Part shown: piece by piece, positions 27,514 through 35,858 of the stretch
Layout of the letters: every line of letters starts with the position of its first letter
Numbering within the stretch: position 1 is the stretch's first letter
Origin: Segetibacter aerophilus
GTDB taxonomy: Bacteria > Bacteroidota > Bacteroidia > Chitinophagales > Chitinophagaceae
DNA length: 64,000 nt
Direction of reading: 5' to 3'
Assembly (NCBI RefSeq): GCF_007991655.1
Contig: NZ_BJYT01000007.1
Location: 62,001-126,000, forward strand
Notes under the pieces: model-generated
What the model was told of the DNA's origin: nothing
The model's input: the letters and a program-made list of their open reading frames with translations, nothing else
Databases searched by the model: none
Program-made: the position numbers and the translations under genes

Positions 27514-30500
27514 TTATCCTCCAAACTGTACCGCCGTTATACCTGCTTGCAAGGGCTCTTTAGAAGCAGCCTTAGAAACAAAGTATACAGAATGAGTTTT
27601 GCCTCCAGCAACAGCTTTAATTGGTATACGAATAGTACCAGACTGCTGACCCGCTTTAGGAGTAAGTCCGCCTTCACCAAGTAATGGACCGGTAGGGCTA
27701 TCTAACCTGGCTTCAAATTGTAAAAGAACTTCAGGTGCTTTTTGCCAACCTACAACCATGCTTGCAGTGGTAACTCCTGTAAGGTCGATGTTATCCAGCG
27801 CGAACCAACCACCACCTTGTGGGATCATCACCAGGTTCGTACGATTGAAATTCGTTGGGGTAAAACCTTGCATCTTTTCATTTCCCTGGAAAGCGATGTT
27901 GTTACTTTTAAGAGCAACCGTTGTTTGTCCCGTAAGGGCTTTTATATTATTACCACCTTTGTCTGTATAGCTAGCCGATAACAACATAGTTGCATTTGGC
28001 TTAGAAGGCTCAGGAGTAATGGTTCCTACAGCAGGCAATGATTTAGCTGCTGCTGACTTATTTGCAAGTGAAAGTATCCAGCTAACAATTTGGCTAGCAT
28101 CTGACGGCGGAAGTTGAGGGTGAGCCGGCATTGAAACTTCTCCCCAAACACCCGCTCCGCCTTTGATGATTTTTTGGGTGAGGTAGTTCATTGCGTTACG
28201 CTGCTTCTGGTATTTCTCTGAAACGGCCATGTAAGCAGGTCCGATAGATTTTTCGTTCTCCTTGTGGCATCCCTTACAATCAAGAGATAGCATCAAGTTC
28301 TTGCCGCTGATAGTCGCAGCACCTTGCTGGTGACCCATTGTTGATGCCGCCTTGTCGTAACCTTCCACATATTCAACTGACACAAACAAATTTGCAGGAT
28401 CAATTTTCACAGGAAGATTATTATCTGTTACAGTAACTGCATACTTGATAGGCTTGCCAGGTACATAAAAGGATTTATTAGCACCAATTAATTTGATTGA
28501 TACTTTAGGTTCATCATTTCCTGCATACACACCAAAGTCATCACTTCTTGTTGAAGCACCTTGCTGATCCTTTACGTAAACTCTTAACTTATAATCACCG
28601 GCTTCGGTATAAGTATAGTCAGTAGTGGGTAACGTAGTAGTCTTGGTAACACCATTACCAAAATCCCATGTATAAGTAAGTTTTTCTTTTTCAGGATCTC
28701 TTGCCGCAACCGATGCTTTTATTGCAAGAGGCAATCTGCCTGAAGTTTTGTTTACACTGAGCTTAGTTATTTTTGGAGCAATGTTGCCGGCATTATAATC
28801 GATTCGAGATAAAGCAGCATCCTCGTTCTTAGCAAACCAGCCGGAACCATATTCCAATAAATACAATCTTCCGTCTGGACCAACCTCCATATCGATACAG
28901 TTGCGCAGTTTGGTGTGTTCCATAAACGGCTCCATTTTCTCAAAGTCACCGTTTGGTGCCATGGTAACAGCTTTCATCCAACCACGGATCCAGTCGTATA
29001 TAATCAACTTGCCGTTGTAGTAGTCTGGCAAACGTGTTTCCGAAGGAAACATGTCGGTGTAATAAACAGGGCCAGCCATTGCGTTTCTACCTCCCGTACC
29101 TACTTGTGGAAAGTCAGGCGAAACATCGTACGGATACCAGATAAACGCAGGTGAAACAGGTGGAAGGTCTCTCAAACCAGTATTGTTTCTTGAATTGTTT
29201 ACCGGGTGAGCCGGATCGAATGTTATTCCGCTTTTGCCTGTAGCATAGTCGTATTCACGATAAGGATAGTTATTTCCTACAAAGTAAGGCCATCCAAAAA
29301 AGCCTGCTTTGCGAGCCTGGTTCACCTCGTCGTAGCCGCGCGGGCCTCTTGAAGCACTATCGTTGTTGGCGTCAGGACCTACTTCACCCCAATATAGGTT
29401 GCTGTTTTTCTGGTCAACAGAAATACGGTAAGGGTTCCTGTTTCCCATTACATAAATTTCAGGTCTTGTCTTATCAGTTCCTTTTGAAAATAAATTGCCT
29501 TCAGGGATTTCATAAGTACCATCGTCTTTAACTCTGATACGCATGATTTTACCGCGAAGATCATTAGTGTTACCGGCTGACCTTCGTGCGTCATACTGCA
29601 TTTTGCCCGGAAGGTCATTTAAAGGTGCAAAGCTATTGCTCACATACTGCGCCTTAGGCTCATTGAAAGGCGTAGAGTTGTCGCCTGCAGAAAGGTATAA
29701 AAGACCATCAGGTCCAAATGCAATTGATCCGCCCGTATGGCAACAGATCTCGCGTTGAGATTTAACTTCCAGAATTGTTTTCTCGCTTGCATAATCAAGC
29801 GTATCATTCTTAAACGTGAACCGTGACAAACGGTTAACAGAAGAATCAATTGGGCTATAAAAAATGTAGATCCAGTTATTCTTAGCGAAGTTTGGATCCT
29901 TATTAAGTCCAAGAACACCCTCTTCTGCATTCACACCTGGTGTATTTGTTTTCCAGTAGACATTCAAAAATCCGACTTGTTTTACCTTTTTTGTGTTATT
30001 GTCATACATCAAAATCTCTCCTCTGCGTTGAGCAATCAGAATGTTGAAATTTGGAAGGATAGTCATTTCTGTTGGCTCAAAGAAAACTCCTTCTGCAAGC
30101 GTAGTTTTTGCGAACCTGTCTTCTACGGGAGCATATTGTGATGTTGCTTTTGAGTAAGCTAATGGTGCATTTTCACCGATTGCATATTGGATACCTCCAA
30201 GCAAATGCTTCAGGTACAAAGGATCAGTGTAAGATTCTTCTGTGTGGCCTAGTGCAGTGTAAAAAGCACGTCCACCTTCAAAATCGTGATACCATGCCAT
30301 TGGGTGATTACCCATTTTCTTACCACCGTTATAGGTGCTCTCATCCAGCGTAATTAGAACTTTTGTATCAGGAGCTAAGTTTTTAAAGCTGTAAAACTCG
30401 TCAGTTCTCTTCCACTCTTTTGGAAGGTGTTTGGTAGCAATATTGCTTTGATCTACCACGTTGAACAAGCCAGACTGTACGTTGCGAGCAGTATCATGAA

Positions 30501-30951
30501 TACCGGGATGATCGTAAAAATAACCACCGACAAGACGGCCGTACCATCTCCAATCATACTCCGTGTCCGTAGCCGAATGCACCCCTACATATCCTCCGCC
30601 TGCCTGGATATATCTTTCAAAAGCAACTTGCTGGCTTGGATCTAACACATCGCCGGTAGTGCTCATAAAAATAACCGTAGCGTACCTTTTCAAATTTTCC
30701 TCATTAAACTTTGAGGCATCAGTAGTAGTATCTACATCAAAATTATTTTCGAGGCCTAGTTTTCTAACGGCGGCAACACCGTTTGGTATGGAGCTGTGAT
30801 GCCAACCCATTGTTTTACTAAAAACCAACACTCTTGGCTTACTAGCTCTCCTACCAAAAGAAATCAAAATCAACGTCAACACTAAAAAAGGTATCACTAA
30901 AGAATACCTTAACCTTGAAAATACACCAGAAGCTTGTCTTAAACTTTTCAT
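27514..30951 (-). CDS. ThuA / glucose-dehydrogenase-like / PKD / cytochrome c multidomain protein
   Basis: This 1145-residue exported protein has an N-terminal hydrophobic segment (YSLVIPFLVLTLILISFG). In order it holds a ThuA-like domain (about 37-260, VLVFSKTMGWHHSSIPNG, GGGYVGVHSATDTEYDW), a soluble PQQ-type glucose dehydrogenase propeller (about 285-690, HTGGSIAFGPDGLLYLSAGDN split across the motif, GNRNPYRIS), a PKD domain (about 720-810, YTWDFGNG), a cytochrome c (haem motif CKGCH about 891-895, distal Met in VSMPAHP), and a C-terminal beta-rich domain resembling carbohydrate-binding modules (about 1000-1145). It probably oxidises sugars in the periplasm and passes electrons to its own haem. 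This domain order is common in Bacteroidota. Confidence 0.9.
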   Translation of the reverse strand: MKSLRQASGVFSRLRYSLVIPFLVLTLILISFGRRASKPRVLVFSKTMGWHHSSIPNGVAAVRKLGLENNFDVDTTTDASKFNEENLKRYATVIFMSTTGDVLDPSQQVAFERYIQAGGGYVGVHSATDTEYDWRWYGRLVGGYFYDHPGIHDTARNVQSGLFNVVDQSNIATKHLPKEWKRTDEFYSFKNLAPDTKVLITLDESTYNGGKKMGNHPMAWYHDFEGGRAFYTALGHTEESYTDPLYLKHLLGGIQYAIGENAPLAYSKATSQYAPVEDRFAKTTLAEGVFFEPTEMTILPNFNILIAQRRGEILMYDNNTKKVKQVGFLNVYWKTNTPGVNAEEGVLGLNKDPNFAKNNWIYIFYSPIDSSVNRLSRFTFKNDTLDYASEKTILEVKSQREICCHTGGSIAFGPDGLLYLSAGDNSTPFNEPKAQYVSNSFAPLNDLPGKMQYDARRSAGNTNDLRGKIMRIRVKDDGTYEIPEGNLFSKGTDKTRPEIYVMGNRNPYRISVDQKNSNLYWGEVGPDANNDSASRGPRGYDEVNQARKAGFFGWPYFVGNNYPYREYDYATGKSGITFDPAHPVNNSRNNTGLRDLPPVSPAFIWYPYDVSPDFPQVGTGGRNAMAGPVYYTDMFPSETRLPDYYNGKLIIYDWIRGWMKAVTMAPNGDFEKMEPFMEHTKLRNCIDMEVGPDGRLYLLEYGSGWFAKNEDAALSRIDYNAGNIAPKITKLSVNKTSGRLPLAIKASVAARDPEKEKLTYTWDFGNGVTKTTTLPTTDYTYTEAGDYKLRVYVKDQQGASTRSDDFGVYAGNDEPKVSIKLIGANKSFYVPGKPIKYAVTVTDNNLPVKIDPANLFVSVEYVEGYDKAASTMGHQQGAATISGKNLMLSLDCKGCHKENEKSIGPAYMAVSEKYQKQRNAMNYLTQKIIKGGAGVWGEVSMPAHPQLPPSDASQIVSWILSLANKSAAAKSLPAVGTITPEPSKPNATMLLSASYTDKGGNNIKALTGQTTVALKSNNIAFQGNEKMQGFTPTNFNRTNLVMIPQGGGWFALDNIDLTGVTTASMVVGWQKAPEVLLQFEARLDSPTGPLLGEGGLTPKAGQQSGTIRIPIKAVAGGKTHSVYFVSKAASKEPLQAGITAVQFGG

Positions 30952-31091
30952 TGCAAAACCGCGTTTTTTTAAATACAGAAGGAAAAAAATTAAAGTTAAG
31001 AGAACTTACGATGCGACTTTGAAATTTTCAAACATTTGTAGCCTTGTTATAGCATTTTAAACATTTTTTTGCCCTTTTTTTCTTAAGCGTT

Positions 31092-31149
31092 AAATTGTTT
31101 TCCCGGCTAAGTGCATCTACGCCGCATCGTTGCGACGCATTTCGTTCAT
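31092..31149 (-). repeat. Divergent copy G of the 58-bp intergenic repeat
   Basis: On the minus strand the core AATGCGTC-GCAACGATGC resembles the family core, and the end CCGGGAAAACAATTT falls at the family distance of 58 bases. The first eight bases (ATGAACGA) are poorly conserved. It lies in the 286-base gap between the ZIP gene and the ThuA gene, in their orientation. Apart from this copy the gap shows only AT-rich sequence. Confidence 0.4.
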
Positions 31150-31237
31150 CTGGAATCTCCGTGCAACTCCAGTTTCAGTTTTTAGAGGTAAGAAGGATTT
31201 CAGGCACTTTTTAGGAAAGGGTTAAAATCACTGAAGG

Positions 31238-31993
31238 CTAAAATAGTTTCGTCAGCATAAAGGCACAAAGGAAACCCAGGACCGTTATCAAGCCGGAGTA
31301 GTTGTGCGCTTCTTCAAAAGCCTCAGGTATCATTGTATCAGCCAACATAGATAGTATGGCTCCGGCTGCAACAGCCGTCGTGGCAGCTATGACCTCTTTA
31401 CTGAATCCATCAAATAGTACATAACCGCAAACCGCTGCTATTCCTGAAACAAGTGCAATCGAAAGCCAAAGCAGGAAGATGTATTTTTTCGATCGTCCTG
31501 CTTTTTTCATCCCCGATGCACTCGATAAACCCTCGGGAACATTCGAAAGAAAGATGGCAACTACCGCTACCATACTTACGGCACCGCCCTCTATCATGCT
31601 AACTCCTATAACGATTGACTCAGGTATTCCATCCAGCAATGCTCCAATGGCGATCGCAGTGCCGCTTCCTTCTTTGTCGCTTTCAGATGCCTGGTGTTCT
31701 CCCGACCTTTTGCGATGTTTCGCTCCTTTATTTGAGACGATAATATTAGCAATGGTATACACCAAAGCACCTGCAATAAAGCCAATAGATGTTGCGAGAA
31801 AACCGCCGCTTTTATAGGCTTCATCCATCAAATCAAATGACAATGCGGAAATAAGTACACCGCTGCCAAAAGACATAATAGCGGCGATAAGACGCTGAGG
31901 TATTTTAAAATAGTAGCCGGTCCCGGCACCAATTAATAATGCTGATCCTGACAACAATCCCCACAATCCCGCCTTTAACCAAATGGGCAACAT
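31238..31993 (-). CDS. ZIP-family metal-ion transporter
   Basis: This 251-residue membrane protein has about eight hydrophobic segments. The diagnostic metal-site helices are AIGALLDGIPESIVIG and IFLSNVPEGLSS, which carry the Asp, Pro-Glu and Asn-Val-Pro-Glu residues of ZIP transporters. A polar, charged cytoplasmic loop (about residues 90-112, SNKGAKHRKRSGEHQASE) separates the first helices from the core and contains histidines, as in other ZIP proteins. It should move zinc or another divalent cation into the cytoplasm. A promoter box lies 38 bases upstream, overlapping the stop of the preceding minus-strand gene. Confidence 0.92.
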   Translation of the reverse strand: MLPIWLKAGLWGLLSGSALLIGAGTGYYFKIPQRLIAAIMSFGSGVLISALSFDLMDEAYKSGGFLATSIGFIAGALVYTIANIIVSNKGAKHRKRSGEHQASESDKEGSGTAIAIGALLDGIPESIVIGVSMIEGGAVSMVAVVAIFLSNVPEGLSSASGMKKAGRSKKYIFLLWLSIALVSGIAAVCGYVLFDGFSKEVIAATTAVAAGAILSMLADTMIPEAFEEAHNYSGLITVLGFLCAFMLTKLF

Positions 31994-32031
31994 AAGTCTG
32001 TTTAAAATGGATGAAAAAAAAGATGCTGATT

Positions 32032-32039
32032 CAAACTTA
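32032..32039 (-). promoter_or_regulatory. Promoter -7 box TAAGTTTG for the ZIP gene
   Basis: An exact minus-strand TAnnTTTG match, 38 bases before the ZIP start. It overlaps the stop codon of the upstream alpha/beta-hydrolase gene (32037-32039), so the ZIP gene can be expressed on its own. Confidence 0.5.
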
Positions 32040-32921
32040 TTCTAATGCAGCAATAGTCTGTATTATTTCTTCAAAGTAAGAAACGTAGATAGACAGATGC
32101 CCTTCGTCTTTTTGGTAATGCATTACCGCCTTCGGTACCTGATGTTCCACCGCTTCAGCATGCAGGCGGGTAACTGCATTATCACTGGTTCCCCACCAAA
32201 AATGGACCGGCTGTATAATCTCGTTTAGTTTATAACCATAATCCTGGAAATACAAACCCGCTTCGTATACCGCTCCTTTACTTCCTTGACGACACGCTTC
32301 CTTTAAAGTACTTGCTGATAATGTTTTGAATGCTCGAGGATTTGTTAGCAACGTATGGTCAACGTCAGGTAAACCTGAAAGCCATTGTGGAAAAGGTTTC
32401 TTTGCCCCTTTTCTTACAACCAGATTCATAAAAAATCGCAGGACGGAAGGTATTCTTCTTGCAGCTCCGAAGTAATACTTGTTGGCATGCATTGATTTGA
32501 AAACGCCGGGCGTACTAAACGGTAAGGAAAAGCCTGCTATAATATTTACTGCTTGTATAATAGGAGGATATCGGTTAGCAATAGCGAGCGCAAAAGGGCC
32601 TCCGCCGGACCAACATAAAACAGTTGTCTTTTCAATTTTTAGAAATCGAAGGAGGTGAGCAACGTCATCGGCAAAGGAATTGAAACTTCCGTTAGGGTTA
32701 AATGCAGACAGACCAATGCCAGGTCGGTCAACGGCAATAAGGAGAAGATGGTACCTGGTCAACAAAGCTTCGACATTTATACCAAAAGCATTCAATAAAG
32801 AAGGCTCTGATCTTGAACTGGGCGTTCCATGAAAGTAAATAACAGGTCGCCCTTCTAAAGGACCGTACAATGCATATCCCAATGTTCTTTTGTCTGGAAG
32901 TTCGAACACTTCATCTTTCAT
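32037..32921 (-). CDS. Alpha/beta-hydrolase family protein
   Basis: The frame opens at 32993, inside the start region of the divergent glycosylase gene. The ATG at 32921 (MKDEVFELPDKRTLGYALYG) is preferred and gives 294 residues. Features of the fold are VIYFHGTPSSRSEPS (oxyanion HG), LLLIAVDRPGIGLS, and VLCWSGGGPFALAIA. The nucleophile-elbow position reads CWSGGGP, giving Ser in G/W-x-S-G-G. The acid is likely Asp in WWGTSDNAVT and the His is in KDEGHLSIY. No signal peptide is seen. Substrate is unknown. Confidence 0.88.
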   Translation of the reverse strand: MKDEVFELPDKRTLGYALYGPLEGRPVIYFHGTPSSRSEPSLLNAFGINVEALLTRYHLLLIAVDRPGIGLSAFNPNGSFNSFADDVAHLLRFLKIEKTTVLCWSGGGPFALAIANRYPPIIQAVNIIAGFSLPFSTPGVFKSMHANKYYFGAARRIPSVLRFFMNLVVRKGAKKPFPQWLSGLPDVDHTLLTNPRAFKTLSASTLKEACRQGSKGAVYEAGLYFQDYGYKLNEIIQPVHFWWGTSDNAVTRLHAEAVEHQVPKAVMHYQKDEGHLSIYVSYFEEIIQTIAALE

Positions 32922-33003
32922 GCAACCTGCATTTAAAGATGTACCGCAACAATTAAAAGGCCAATGGCGTACGTTTTGAATAATGCAACTCAAAGCCGAT
33001 TGT

Positions 33004-33738
33004 ATGCCCGAAGGTCCGTCTATAGTTATCCTGAACGAACTGGTTCAACCTTTTAAAGGCAAGAAAGTCGTAGATGTAGACGGCAATAGTAAAATGGATA
33101 TCCAAAGAATAGCCGGTCAGAAGATCATCGATTTTAAAAGCTGGGGTAAACATTTCTTAATCTGCTTTCCAAACTTTACTGTCCGAATACATTTTATGTT
33201 ATTCGGTTCTTATCGAATCAACGAACAAAAAGAAACAAAGCCTCGATTATCACTAAAATTTAAAAAAGGTGAAATAAACTTCTATGCGTGCTCGGTTCAA
33301 TTCATCGAAGAAGATCTAAACGACATCTATGATTGGACGAGCGACGTTATGAACGATAATTGGGATTCAGAAAAAGCTATACTCAAGTTGGATCAACAAC
33401 CGCAAACATTGGTATGCGATGCACTGCTTGATCAACAGGTTTTTAGTGGAGTTGGAAATATAATTAAGAATGAAGTGCTTTTTAGAATTAGAGTACATCC
33501 CGAAAGTGAAGTGGGCGCACTTCCGCCGCACCAGTTGGACGAGTTGGTGTCCCAGGCAAGAATATATAGTTTCGACTTTTTAGAGTGGAAAAAAAATTAT
33601 GTGCTAAAAAAGCATTGGCTAGCCCATACGAAAAAGACTTGTCCTCGTTGCAATATTCCGCTAATAAAAAAATACGCAGGCAAAACAAAGCGGCGAACTT
33701 TTTTCTGCACCAATTGCCAGGTGCTTTATAAAATTTAA
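33004..33738 (+). CDS. Fpg/Nei-family DNA glycosylase-lyase
   Basis: The frame opens at 32983, but the ATG at 33004 places the obligatory sequence MPEGPSIVIL at the N-terminus, so Pro2 can act as the Schiff-base nucleophile with Glu3. The 244-residue protein has the N-terminal sandwich with the beta-hairpin Lys in SWGKHFLICF, the helix-two-turn-helix block FSGVGNIIKNEVLFRIRVHP, and a C-terminal zinc finger (CPRCN and FFCTNCQ) whose hairpin holds the DNA-binding Arg in RRTFFC. It removes oxidised bases and cuts the strand. Whether Fpg-like or Nei-like specificity applies cannot be decided. It is divergent from the hydrolase gene. Confidence 0.92.
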   Translation: MPEGPSIVILNELVQPFKGKKVVDVDGNSKMDIQRIAGQKIIDFKSWGKHFLICFPNFTVRIHFMLFGSYRINEQKETKPRLSLKFKKGEINFYACSVQFIEEDLNDIYDWTSDVMNDNWDSEKAILKLDQQPQTLVCDALLDQQVFSGVGNIIKNEVLFRIRVHPESEVGALPPHQLDELVSQARIYSFDFLEWKKNYVLKKHWLAHTKKTCPRCNIPLIKKYAGKTKRRTFFCTNCQVLYKI

Positions 33739-33817
33739 TCGCGCTGCTTCCACTAACACATTATAAAAAAAACCGGTATAACTTTTTCTCTGCTTTATCT
33801 ACATCAAAATCTTTTGT

Positions 33818-33922
33818 ATGATAATAGGAGTGGTTTTCGCTGTAATAGTTATCATTATTGTAATTGCTTACATAACTAAAAATGCTAAGAGTAAAGACGA
33901 AGGCAATAGGCCCGGAGCTTAA
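33818..33922 (+). CDS. Tiny single-pass membrane protein, 34 residues
   Basis: A short frame begins ATGATAATAGGAGTGG and encodes MIIGVVFAVIVIIIVIAYIT, then a basic-polar tail (KNAKSKDEGNRPGA). The N-terminal 20 residues form one strong membrane helix with positive charges on the C-terminal side. It lies 79 bases after the glycosylase gene and ends 54 bases before a strong terminator, so it is probably transcribed. Small proteins of this type are often missed. No function can be assigned, and chance coding in an AT-rich gap remains possible. Confidence 0.5.
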   Translation: MIIGVVFAVIVIIIVIAYITKNAKSKDEGNRPGA

Positions 33923-33976
33923 GTAGAAGACTTGTTTTCTTGCTGATTAAATTGAGTCGAACTACAAGACTTTTTG

Positions 33977-34011
33977 AAACAACAAGCAACTTAGTTTATT
34001 GCTTGTTGTTT
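33977..34011. terminator. Bidirectional terminator
   Basis: AAACAACAAGCAA (33977-33989) and TTGCTTGTTGTTT (33999-34011) are perfect 13-base arms around a 9-base loop. The hairpin separates the plus-strand glycosylase and small-protein unit from the convergent lipoprotein gene. Confidence 0.85.
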
Positions 34012-34035
34012 CTTAGTATCTCCGTAAGTTTTTGT

Positions 34036-34311
34036 TTATTTCTTATTACTACTATCGCCACCGGCTTTATAACTTCTGTTGGTTCCCTCGGTGGGCGAGT
34101 TCACATTTTGCTTTGAAGTAGATGGCATGGCAGATGTATCGTTGTTGTTTGCATGAGACTGGTTCTCAGGATCATCAGAAGCAGTGTTCAGGTTTTTTTC
34201 ATTACCGCTCTGGTTGAAAGACGTTGAATCTGCATCACCTGTCGCCCTGTCTTCGGGGTTTGTACAAGCAGTTACATACGTCAGCAAAGCCAGCACTATT
34301 AGCTTTTTCAT
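34036..34311 (-). CDS. Small Asn/Ser-rich lipoprotein
   Basis: This 91-residue protein has a lipoprotein signal (MKKLIVLALLTYVTAC, cysteine 16). After the cysteine it is low-complexity and polar, rich in Asn, Ser, Asp and Thr, with no predicted folded domain. Such short lipoproteins are common in Bacteroidota and rarely have known roles. It stands alone, convergent with the small membrane protein and divergent from recA. Confidence 0.7.
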   Translation of the reverse strand: MKKLIVLALLTYVTACTNPEDRATGDADSTSFNQSGNEKNLNTASDDPENQSHANNNDTSAMPSTSKQNVNSPTEGTNRSYKAGGDSSNKK

Positions 34312-34519
34312 AAAGTCTTTTTATAGAGATTAAAATAATTCTTAGATTATCAAAAACTGCAATAGTTCTGCCATCTGGTTGGAGTTGCTTTGCTTAATCC
34401 CGCTTTGATTACTTTTTTCTACAGACATAGTAACGTCAATTTTTATAACAACGTCCCAATGAAATATATGTGTAAAAAGATTTGGTACGAATAGAGACTG
34501 GAGCCGAATAAAGCAATTC

Positions 34520-34578
34520 AGTATTAAGTGAGTGACACAACGGTGCTGAATTAAGAGGTTCTGTATGTTTACAAAAAC
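34520..34578 (+). repeat. Dispersed intergenic repeat, copy B
   Basis: It reads AGTATTAAG, TGAGTGAC, ACAACGGTGC, a variable middle, and an end matching GTTTACAAAAAC. One extra base near the start makes it 59 long. Flanking arms AATTCAG (34515-34521) and CTGAATT (34546-34552) are inverted around the core. It is oriented towards recA, 95 bases upstream of its start. Confidence 0.65.
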
Positions 34579-34648
34579 CAAAAATATTAGTTCTATTACT
34601 AAAATAGTTAGTGTTAGTAACTTAATTACTATACCTTTACCTATTCAA

Positions 34649-34656
34649 TAATTTTG
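34649..34656 (+). promoter_or_regulatory. Promoter -7 box TAATTTTG for recA
   Basis: An exact TAnnTTTG match, 16 bases before the recA ATG, implying a very short leader. The -33 element is not clear. Confidence 0.55.
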
Positions 34657-34672
34657 ACAAAAATATAGCTGC

Positions 34673-35677
34673 ATGAGTAATTCGGATAAGTTGAAGGCCC
34701 TTAAGCTGACAATGGATAAGATTGATAAAGATTACGGGAAGGGTAGTGTAATGATGATGAATGAGAAACCTGACGTACCACATGAAGTGATTTCTACGGG
34801 ATCAATAGGGTTAGATGTTGCACTTGGAATTGGCGGTTTACCTAAAGGAAGGATAATAGAAATATACGGGCCGGAAAGCAGCGGTAAAACAACAATTGCT
34901 ATTCACGTAATTGCAGAGGCTCAGAAAAAAGGTGGAATGTGCGCGATCATAGATGCGGAACATGCCTTTGATAGTGCATACGCTCAAAAACTGGGTGTGG
35001 ATGTAGATAACCTTTTAATCTCTCAACCGGACTACGGAGAACAAGCATTGGAAATTGCAGATCGTTTGATTTTGTCCGGGGCGCTTGATGTAGTGGTAAT
35101 TGACTCAGTCGCGGCATTGGTGCCAAAGAGTGAATTGGAAGGTGAGATGGGCGATAGTAAAATGGGACTGCATGCCCGTTTGATGAGCCAGGCGTTAAGA
35201 AAATTGACCGGCACGATTAATAAAACCAACACCATTTGTATTTTTATCAACCAGTTGCGTGAGAAGATCGGAGTTATGTTTGGTAACCCTGAAACTACGA
35301 CCGGTGGTAACGCTCTGAAGTTCTATGCATCTGTTCGGTTAGACATTCGGCGCAGTGCACAATTGAAAGATGGAGATGAGGCAATTGGTAACCACGTAAA
35401 AGTAAAAGTGGTTAAGAACAAAGTAGCACCTCCTTTTCGTTCTGCTGAATTTGACATTATTTTCGGTGAAGGTATCAGCAAGATGGGCGAAATAATAGAT
35501 ATGGGTGTAGAGCTAGGTATCATACAAAAGAGTGGAAGCTGGTTTAGTTACGAAGGAAACAAACTTGGCCAGGGCCGTGATACAGTTAAACAATTAATAA
35601 CCGACAACCCTGAATTAGCTACCGAACTAGAAGCTAAAATAAGGGCTAAAATAGCTGAAGCACAGGTGGTTGCATAA
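34673..35677 (+). CDS. recA: Recombinase RecA
   Basis: This 334-residue cytoplasmic ATPase is a normal-length RecA. It has the Walker A motif GPESSGKTT (66-74), the signature [16 protein letters not shown], a Walker B region ([23 protein letters not shown] split by motif), and the DNA-contacting loop region [22 protein letters not shown]. It coats single-stranded DNA, exchanges strands and triggers SOS self-cleavage of repressors. It is transcribed alone, from the box at 34649-34656 to the terminator at 35711-35740. The 5' region carries repeat copy B. No LexA-type box is obvious. Confidence 0.98.
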   Translation: MSNSDKLKALKLTMDKIDKDYGKGSVMMMNEKPDVPHEVISTGSIGLDVALGIGGLPKGRIIEIYGPESSGKTTIAIHVIAEAQKKGGMCAIIDAEHAFDSAYAQKLGVDVDNLLISQPDYGEQALEIADRLILSGALDVVVIDSVAALVPKSELEGEMGDSKMGLHARLMSQALRKLTGTINKTNTICIFINQLREKIGVMFGNPETTTGGNALKFYASVRLDIRRSAQLKDGDEAIGNHVKVKVVKNKVAPPFRSAEFDIIFGEGISKMGEIIDMGVELGIIQKSGSWFSYEGNKLGQGRDTVKQLITDNPELATELEAKIRAKIAEAQVVA

Positions 35678-35710
35678 ACCTTGTACTTCTTGCCGATTAA
35701 TAAGGTATAT

Positions 35711-35740
35711 AAGCCGTCTCTTTATAGGGATGGCTTTTTT
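35711..35740 (+). terminator. recA terminator
   Basis: AAGCCGTCTCT and AGGGATGGCTT pair over 11 positions with two G-T pairs, around a 4-base loop (TTAT), and are followed by a T run. Confidence 0.8.
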
Positions 35741-35745
35741 TATTC

Positions 35746-35853
35746 GCCTCACCCTGACCCTCTCCTCGCGGAGAGGGAAATGAAAACGGATTCTAGAAGC
35801 GGCTGGCTGCTTACTCCCCTTCTCCGCGAAGAGAAGGGGTCGGGGGATGAGGC
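35746..35853. repeat. Composite palindromic repeat of the 'PHPDPL' type
   Basis: Outer arms GCCTCACC and GATGAGGC face each other at 35746-35753 and 35846-35853. Inside are two hairpins: CCCTCTCC-TCGC-GGAGAGGG (35758-35777) and CCCCTTCTC-CGCGAA-GAGAAGGGG (35816-35839). GC-rich elements like this occur between genes in many bacterial genomes and cause false reading frames containing SPHPDPL. It separates recA from the convergent phosphorylase gene and may help termination. Its base composition is more GC-rich than its surroundings. Confidence 0.8.
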
Positions 35854-35858
35854 AAATC

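Larger units (their letters stand above)
34312..34672. other. 361-base intergenic region before recA
   Basis: No credible gene is seen. The region holds repeat copy B (34520-34578) and the recA promoter box (34649-34656). A frame on the minus strand at 34342-34581 reads through the repeat and lacks coding features. The bases left of the repeat show no motif I recognise, including no LexA-type palindrome that I could identify. Confidence 0.7.

Noticed and set aside
31092-31149. Copy G as a full member of the repeat family
   Set aside because: Kept only as a weak copy because its first eight bases do not match.
34342-34581. 79-residue minus-strand frame before recA
   Set aside because: It translates repeat copy B in reverse and has no coding features.
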